Below are positions 58,501 through 64,000 of a stretch of DNA of 64,000 bases, piece after piece (position 1 is the stretch's first letter; each line of letters begins with the position of its first letter). The notes under the pieces are model-generated. The model made no database searches, was not told the origin of the DNA, and was given only the letters and a program-made list of their open reading frames with translations. The DNA is taken from assembly GCA_902729315.2 (NCBI GenBank), contig LR746279.1, positions 2,756,501 through 2,820,500 of the forward strand. Reading direction: 5' to 3'. The position numbers and the translations under genes are program-made. The stretch comes from Spirodela intermedia (lineage: Eukaryota > Streptophyta > Magnoliopsida > Alismatales > Araceae).

Positions 58501-61500
58501 CTATATATTACCACTATGTTCTGCCTGTATATAAATTGCAACACTGCTCTTCATGCTCTCTTTTGTCATTTCATATGCAGTATACTCTGTTTGCTTTCTA
58601 CTTTCCCCATGTTTGGCTAGCACGGTATCATATCCAGTTATTTGCTGATATTAGATGAAAACTGCATTTAAAACGTTTTCTGAATACGCTTTTCAGGCAA
58701 TTTCTTTAGGATACGCAGCGCTTTTGCTTTTGGGGCAAAGAGATTAGCTGGGTTACTCGAATGTCCAAAAGATGATATAATTTCTGAAGTTAACATGTTC
58801 TTCATGAATACATGGAAAAGACATGGAAGTGGTCATCGTCCTGATGCTCCTGGCTCTTATTTATGGAATATGCAACCTTCAGATAGTCCAGGACCTGTGG
58901 ACGAGTCTAAGAACTCCCATAACCATTCAGAGCTCAGGATGAGTGAGAATCTTGGATCAATGGTTGGACATGAATATCAAAATGATGCAGGTATTTCCTC
59001 TCAGGGAACCTCCCCTCAGGTTGCTTCTACTGTAAGTCAACCTACTCAAGCCATATATAGGCCTGGCAGTTTCTCTACAGCATCTCGATTACAAAATCGA
59101 AAAACCTATGGCAGTCAAACAGTCTCCAGAACTTCAGATCAAATAGAAAGAAATGTGCGTTCCAATGAACCTGTTCAGGGTGCCAAGGTCCAAAAATCTC
59201 CCAGGCCCAACTACGTTTCAAGTGAATCTGAAGGAGTGAGTAGGTTTCAATTTTCTCGGACAAGATCCAGTCCGGAGCTTAGTGATACATCGTCTGTTGG
59301 TTCTAGTCGAAGGCAAACCAAAATACCAGAAACAGTCAAAAGTCATATTACTTCGTCAAGGCCAGAGCATGCCGGCAGAATGAAGAATCTGGGTTCAGAA
59401 ATACCAACTAGCCATTATTCCAGATTCTCGGTCAACGATTCTTCATCTTTGAGGCACAGTTCGTCCAATCAAAGTCTTGATGTAGCCACTGATTCCAACC
59501 GCAGTGCAAATAGTTATCACAGTGATGCTGGTTTTGTTACATCAAGTGATGAGTTTAGTTCAATCACTGAAGCTCTAATGAGGCAACAAGAAGAGCAAGA
59601 TCTGGTTAATATGATGGCATCATCCAAAATTAGTAATTTGAATGGGCAAGTTCAGCTGCCAATGAGTATGCCTTCTGCCCTGCCATTCCCATTACCCCCT
59701 TCAGTGCTTGCATCAATGGGAGATCCTCGAAAAAGTCTAGCCGGAATTCTCCCTGGAAATATACCTTTGATCAATCCCCATGGCGGATCTATCATGCAAT
59801 TTCCTCACGGTCTTCCTTCTTCCCAGCTGCCTAGATACTTTCATAATGCTGGGTTGGTGTCAAATCCAGAAGAGATTACTGACTCTGGTCACGAGAGCTC
59901 AAGCCTGAGGGAGGTGACAGTTGAAGATGATAATGGGTTCTGGCCAGAACAGGAAAGCGTATCTAGAGGGTCGACTCCAGATAGGAGAAACTTTCAGAGG
60001 TTCCATTCTGACGACAGACATTCGTCTTCCATGGGAGTCAACTCCTCTTCCTTGGGAGCTGACAATTCGAGTGATTCTTTCAATAGGGGTCAGCATAGCT
60101 TTGTTAGAGAAAATAGGCTAGCCAGGGTAGAGCCTAGTGACAGTTTCCAGCATCAGAATGATAGAGGTCAGGAGACCTACTCCACTGACACCGCTACGAA
60201 TTCGAGATTTATGGCAAACGCACAGGCGAGCTCCTCGAGGAGCAGCTCTTTCTCTGAGAGTTCCTGGGATGGATCGTCCATGAAGGCACCCAAGCTGGCA
60301 AGAGATAAGAGAGGAAGGAAACCAGCTCCTGTACTCTCATCGGCATCTTATGTGGTATCCAAGAGAGGGTTACAGTATGATGAATCCTCTTCTGTTAATG
60401 TTTCAGTTCCTGGAGAGGATGAACACAAAGACTGGATTCCACTCGCAGCAGAGAGGAGCATGGTACCCTCTTCTTTGGCTCCAGGACTTTCTCATAGCCA
60501 CCAGTTGTCAGGTTTTGAACCCAAGCAGTTGGGTGGTTCAGATTCAATGGTTCCTATGGCACCCATGCTGGTTAGCGCTGGTTCACAGCCAAGGACAGGG
60601 GATAATGCTGGAGTTATATTTTACCCTATGGGGCCTCCGGTTCCATTTTTAACGAGGTTCCCAATCTGGAATTTTCCTTCTGAATCGGGAAACTTTGATG
60701 GATCAGTGAGTCTAGATGACAACGGGCTTGATAATGGGCATTTAAATCCACCTGACAAGAACTTCGATATGGGGAGAAATCTTGAGCATTTAGAAGCTCG
60801 TTTAAGTCCTAGCTCTGCTAAGGGTGCATCTTTTGAACATCTGGAGGAGCACAATCGTGACATTCTCAACAGCGACTTTCTCAGTCATTTGCAAAATCTG
60901 CAGTATGGAAGGTTCTGCCAGGACACGCATTACCCTGGACAATTTATGTATCCTTCACCCATGGTTTTCCCCACAGTGTACTTACAAGGTCACTTCCCAT
61001 GGGATAGCCCCGGTAGACCTCTACCGAACAATGTGAATCTATTCCCATTCACAGGTTATGGCCCTCGGCTTGTACCCGTAGCTTCCTCCCAGCTGAATCA
61101 AAATAGGCAGCCTGGCGTTTTCCAACGCTACGGAGACGAAGTCCCAAGATACCGCGGTGGAACTGGAACATATCTGCCTACTCCTGTAAGTTAATCCGTC
61201 TGATGGAGCTGAGTATTATTCATAGATGCATCAAATACCATCACCCAATTTTTTTATTCAATGCTTACTTGTCCGATCAGGCTCTGTTTCTCAAAAATTA
61301 TGGTTTCGAGTAGACCTGTACAATTGGGGCATTGTAGAAACATGACCATTTGCGGTGTTCTATGTTGTCCTGTCAATTTTTTTTGTTTTACCAGCCTTAA
61401 GCTTGGTAATATTGGTAAAAGATTAGTATGTTTGCATGTTCCTTAATTAGTTGAAACAGGAGTACTTGTGAGATATGCCAACCCTCATTCAGAGGCACTT

Positions 61501-62409
61501 TGAAAACCAAGTAGCAATCGAAACGGATAGTTGTAAAATTTTAAGATGACTGATGTGGTTTTTATTTGATGTTCATTCCACCCTGAAATATTATAATAGT
61601 TCATATAGAAGAGGTTTTTTCTATGCACATTGGTCGTACTGAGAGTCAGACTATTCTGCAAAGCACATTATCATCATGTTAGTGGCAGAATAAAAAAAAA
61701 ATCTTTAATTTTTCTTTATAGCTTCTTGGGTTTTTTGCTTGTGGGAATTTTTTTTTAATGGTTCCTTTCCATAAAACCGCAGAAAGCATCGTCGTACAGG
61801 GACCGACAATCTTCACGTGGACGGAATCACAAAGGGAACTACAACTACGAACGGAGCGACCATGCTGACCGAGAAGGGAGCTGGACCAGCTCAAAGTCTC
61901 GAGCCGCCAATCGCAGCCACGGCCGCAACCAAGCCGAAAAGTCAAATCCAAGGCCCGACCGGTCGTCTGTGCCGGATAACCGATCCAACAGGCCTTGGGA
62001 TTCACACAGGAACGAGCCCACGCCCTCCTACCAGAACCAGAATAGTTCATTCACTGCATCGAGTAAGCAGGTGTCGGCGAACGTGCCACATGGCATGCAC
62101 CCATTGGGTGTGGTGAACTCAAATGGCATCAACTCAGCAGGAGCCAGCGTCCCCTCAGTCGTGATGTTATATCCTTATGAGCCTTCCCACTCTGACTACG
62201 AGTCCTCACAGCAACTTGAATTTGGCTCACAGAGGCCGGTGCATCTCGTTGCCACTGGTGAAGTGCCACGACCTGCAGACAGAGGGCCAATGAGGCCTGT
62301 CTTTGACCAGAGGCAAGGGGCTTATGATCAGCAGGCCTCCCCGCACTCTTCACCCGAGCAGCCATCTTCGCCCCAAGTCCACCGAAGGTACAATCCTTTC
62401 TCCTCTTGA
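52593..62409 (+). CDS. Nucleotidyltransferase / PAP-OAS1 substrate-binding family protein with long disordered tail
   Basis: Eight coding exons: 52593-52823, 53953-54141, 56396-56488, 56595-56777, 56867-56969, 57080-57265, 58697-61185, 61783-62409. They total 4101 nt (1366 aa), in frame throughout. The catalytic palm has Gly82-Ser83 (FTFGSVPLKTYLPDGDIDM) with Asp94 and Asp96, and the third carboxylate Asp154 (VVDIS). A PAP/OAS1-type central domain follows (LFKRSIILIKAWCYYESR, HHGLISTYALE). All three metal-binding Asp are kept, so activity is possible. From about residue 380 it is Ser/Asn/Pro-rich and probably disordered, with an RGRKP motif near 865 and RG/R-rich sequence (SRGRNHKGNYNYERSD) near the C terminus. 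It resembles the uncharacterised plant group of Arabidopsis At3g51620. Terminal nucleotide addition to RNA is inferred, not shown. Exon 7 alone is 2489 nt. Confidence 0.92.
54142..56395 (+). other. Intron 2 of the nucleotidyltransferase gene, possible insertion
   Basis: A 2254-nt intron. Bases about 55620-56010 are GC-richer than the rest (GGCCCTTCGGGCC, GGCCCACTGGGGCC), unlike neighbouring intron DNA. This could be an old insertion such as a solo LTR, but no terminal repeats or target duplication are evident. Confidence 0.3.
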
Positions 62410-62775
62410 TCCCCCTCTTATGGTTTTTCTGGGCTTTTTCTTAGTGTTTTTTCTTTTTATAAAAAAAAAGGAGATAATCAGAGGTAGTTGGGTGAAAATT
62501 GGTCTTTCTTGTGGTTAAAAAATTGATATTTTTCATATTCTTTGGTCTTCCTTTTGCTGGATGAAGATTATGAACCGTGTTCGTTTGATTTCGGCCACCT
62601 ACTGGTCTCTGTATGCTGGTTTAGAGCCCACATTCTTTGTTATATTTTCAAAAGCTCAGCATTCTTAGAACATCATCGATAATATTCAGTAAATTTAATT
62701 TTTACTTTTAGAAAATATTTTGGAGATTGCAGATGTGTTGGTTATCCCTGGTGAAACCCTTATTTTGGCTGATGA

Positions 62776-62776
<1 letters not shown>

Positions 62777-62806
<30 letters not shown>
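62777..62806 (+). repeat. (GA)15 microsatellite
   Basis: GA run about 370 nt downstream of the nucleotidyltransferase stop codon. Confidence 0.95.
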
Positions 62807-63217
62807 GCTTCGGTTGATGATTACAGTACATCATTGAAAGGGTTTCAAACAGATGATCAGTGAACGGCTACCGAGAATAACGATTTTGGTGGATCAAAAC
62901 TTGGATTTTTTTTCCTGTTTGCTCATAAACCCCAAATATTTTGATGAGATTACTGCGGAAATCCTGGATGCCCAATTGTTTTCAGAAGGTGGCCGCGTAT
63001 GATCTGTGAGGCTGTCAACTAACCTCACCTGTTGCATTAATGTTTATATAGTTTGGGATTATTCGAAGAGATTTCATTTCCTTTTTCTGGTTAGATTTTT
63101 ATTACTGATGATTTACGTCCTATCTTAGCGTTATTTCTGCCTAAAAATTGACTATGGTGTTTCCATTGCGTCCATCTTGACAGGGGGATTTGACTTGAGG
63201 ACCCATAGATAACATTC

Positions 63218-63219
<2 letters not shown>

Positions 63220-63256
<37 letters not shown>

Positions 63257-63278
63257 CCTCTCTCCCTCTCTCTCTCTT
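63220..63278 (+). repeat. CT/CCCT-rich simple repeat
   Basis: CT run with CCCCCT and CCCT interruptions. Confidence 0.95.
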
Positions 63279-63371
63279 AACAGGCTCAAACATGTTTCTA
63301 TGATCATTCTTGTAATCTGTGTGTGAATCTTCTCTCCCCTTGCAAGGGTTGACGAATGTATGTACACAAGT

Positions 63372-63374
<3 letters not shown>

Positions 63375-63423
<49 letters not shown>
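63375..63423 (+). repeat. (CT)24 microsatellite
   Basis: Longest uninterrupted CT run in the window. Confidence 0.95.
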
Positions 63424-63425
<2 letters not shown>

Positions 63426-64000
63426 CCGGGTCCTGTTCGGGTGACAGTGTTGTAGGCTATGATTTCTAAGAGCTCATGACCAATCACCCTAGAACTTAGT
63501 ATCCTTGCTGCCCTTTTATTTCGTCTCTTATTTCGGTTTATGAATCAACTTGGAGTCTTTTGGCGTCTACGAGGGGGGACGGATCATATCAGAGGACCCT
63601 CTTGTTATTATCTGATGTAATGGGGATGGGCGGATGGATGGAAGTCAGTGGCTGAATCTATAATCATGAATGTAAGTTAGTCGTAGGATATGACTCTGGC
63701 ACCAGTTTCTCTACGAGCAAGATCAATTTCTCTATGAGTTCATTGTTCACGTTTTGTGTGGCTTTATCTCTCTAGGTCTCTGAGAGAGAGAGAAACCCAT
63801 TGTGGTGAGAACCATCTCTCCCTCTCTCTACACTGCTGCCTGGGCCCCTGCTCAGAAGTTTCTCTCTCATGCGTATGAAAGGGCTTTTGTATCGAGTCAA
63901 AAGTGGTGGAAGATGGGTTGAGTGGTGTGATTATTCTTCTCTTTCCAGCTCCTTAATAAGATGATTATCATCGATATGTAGATAGAGATAGATAGGTCGA

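Larger units (their letters stand above)
62410..64000. other. 3' flank of the nucleotidyltransferase gene, microsatellite-rich
   Basis: The 3'UTR is followed by DNA with (GA)n at 62777-62806, CT/CCCT-rich arrays at 63220-63278 and (CT)n at 63375-63423. A further mixed CT/GA patch lies at 63768-63830 and a GATA-like run at 63980-63996. No gene is recognised to the right edge. Confidence 0.5.

Overview
This is a stretch of plant nuclear genome. Genes have many short GT-AG introns and AT-rich intergenic DNA, with Ty3/gypsy and Ty1/copia remnants between them. There are no operons, bacterial gene spacing or CRISPR arrays. First exons are GC-rich (RPF1, DEG9, ATL), which suggests a monocot or another lineage with a 5'-to-3' GC gradient; I cannot name the species. 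(CT/GA)n microsatellites are unusually common, with about a dozen arrays, mostly near genes.

Layout. (1) 1-1010, minus: 5' end of an RSZ21/22-type SR splicing factor that runs off the left edge. (2) 2038-4358, plus: a RABA5-type Rab GTPase with a 114-bp tandem repeat in its intron and a possible three-exon upstream ORF in its leader. (3) 5148-10023, plus: RPF1, an 11-exon Brix-domain ribosome-biogenesis factor. (4) 11509-12624, minus: an intronless ATL-type RING-H2 E3 ligase. (5) About 13.5-24.4 kb: gene-free, holding a decayed Ty3/gypsy element (plus), a second fragment (minus) and anonymous AT-rich DNA. (6) 24542-37919, plus: a 21-exon threonyl-tRNA synthetase with one GC-AG intron. (7) About 38-43.3 kb: repeats and a decayed Ty1/copia element carrying an internal inverted duplication. 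(8) 44097-50188, minus: DEG9, a nuclear-type HtrA/Deg serine protease with three AT-hook-like motifs at its N terminus. (9) 50.3-52.6 kb: divergent promoter region with repeated CT-array units. (10) 52593-62409, plus: a 1366-aa nucleotidyltransferase/PAP-OAS1 family protein with an intact catalytic triad and a long disordered tail. (11) 62.4-64 kb: downstream microsatellite-rich DNA.

The genes are housekeeping or regulatory and not functionally linked beyond a loose RNA/translation theme (SR factor, RPF1, ThrRS, nucleotidyltransferase). All spliced models were assembled by eye. Exon lengths keep frame across every junction, and the proteins match family motifs I know. I found no clear new multi-gene system. 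The most unusual observations are the three-exon upstream ORF ending 4 nt before the RABA5 start, the copia inverted duplication, the AT-hooks on DEG9, and the repeat array that appears to derive from DEG9's own 5' flank.
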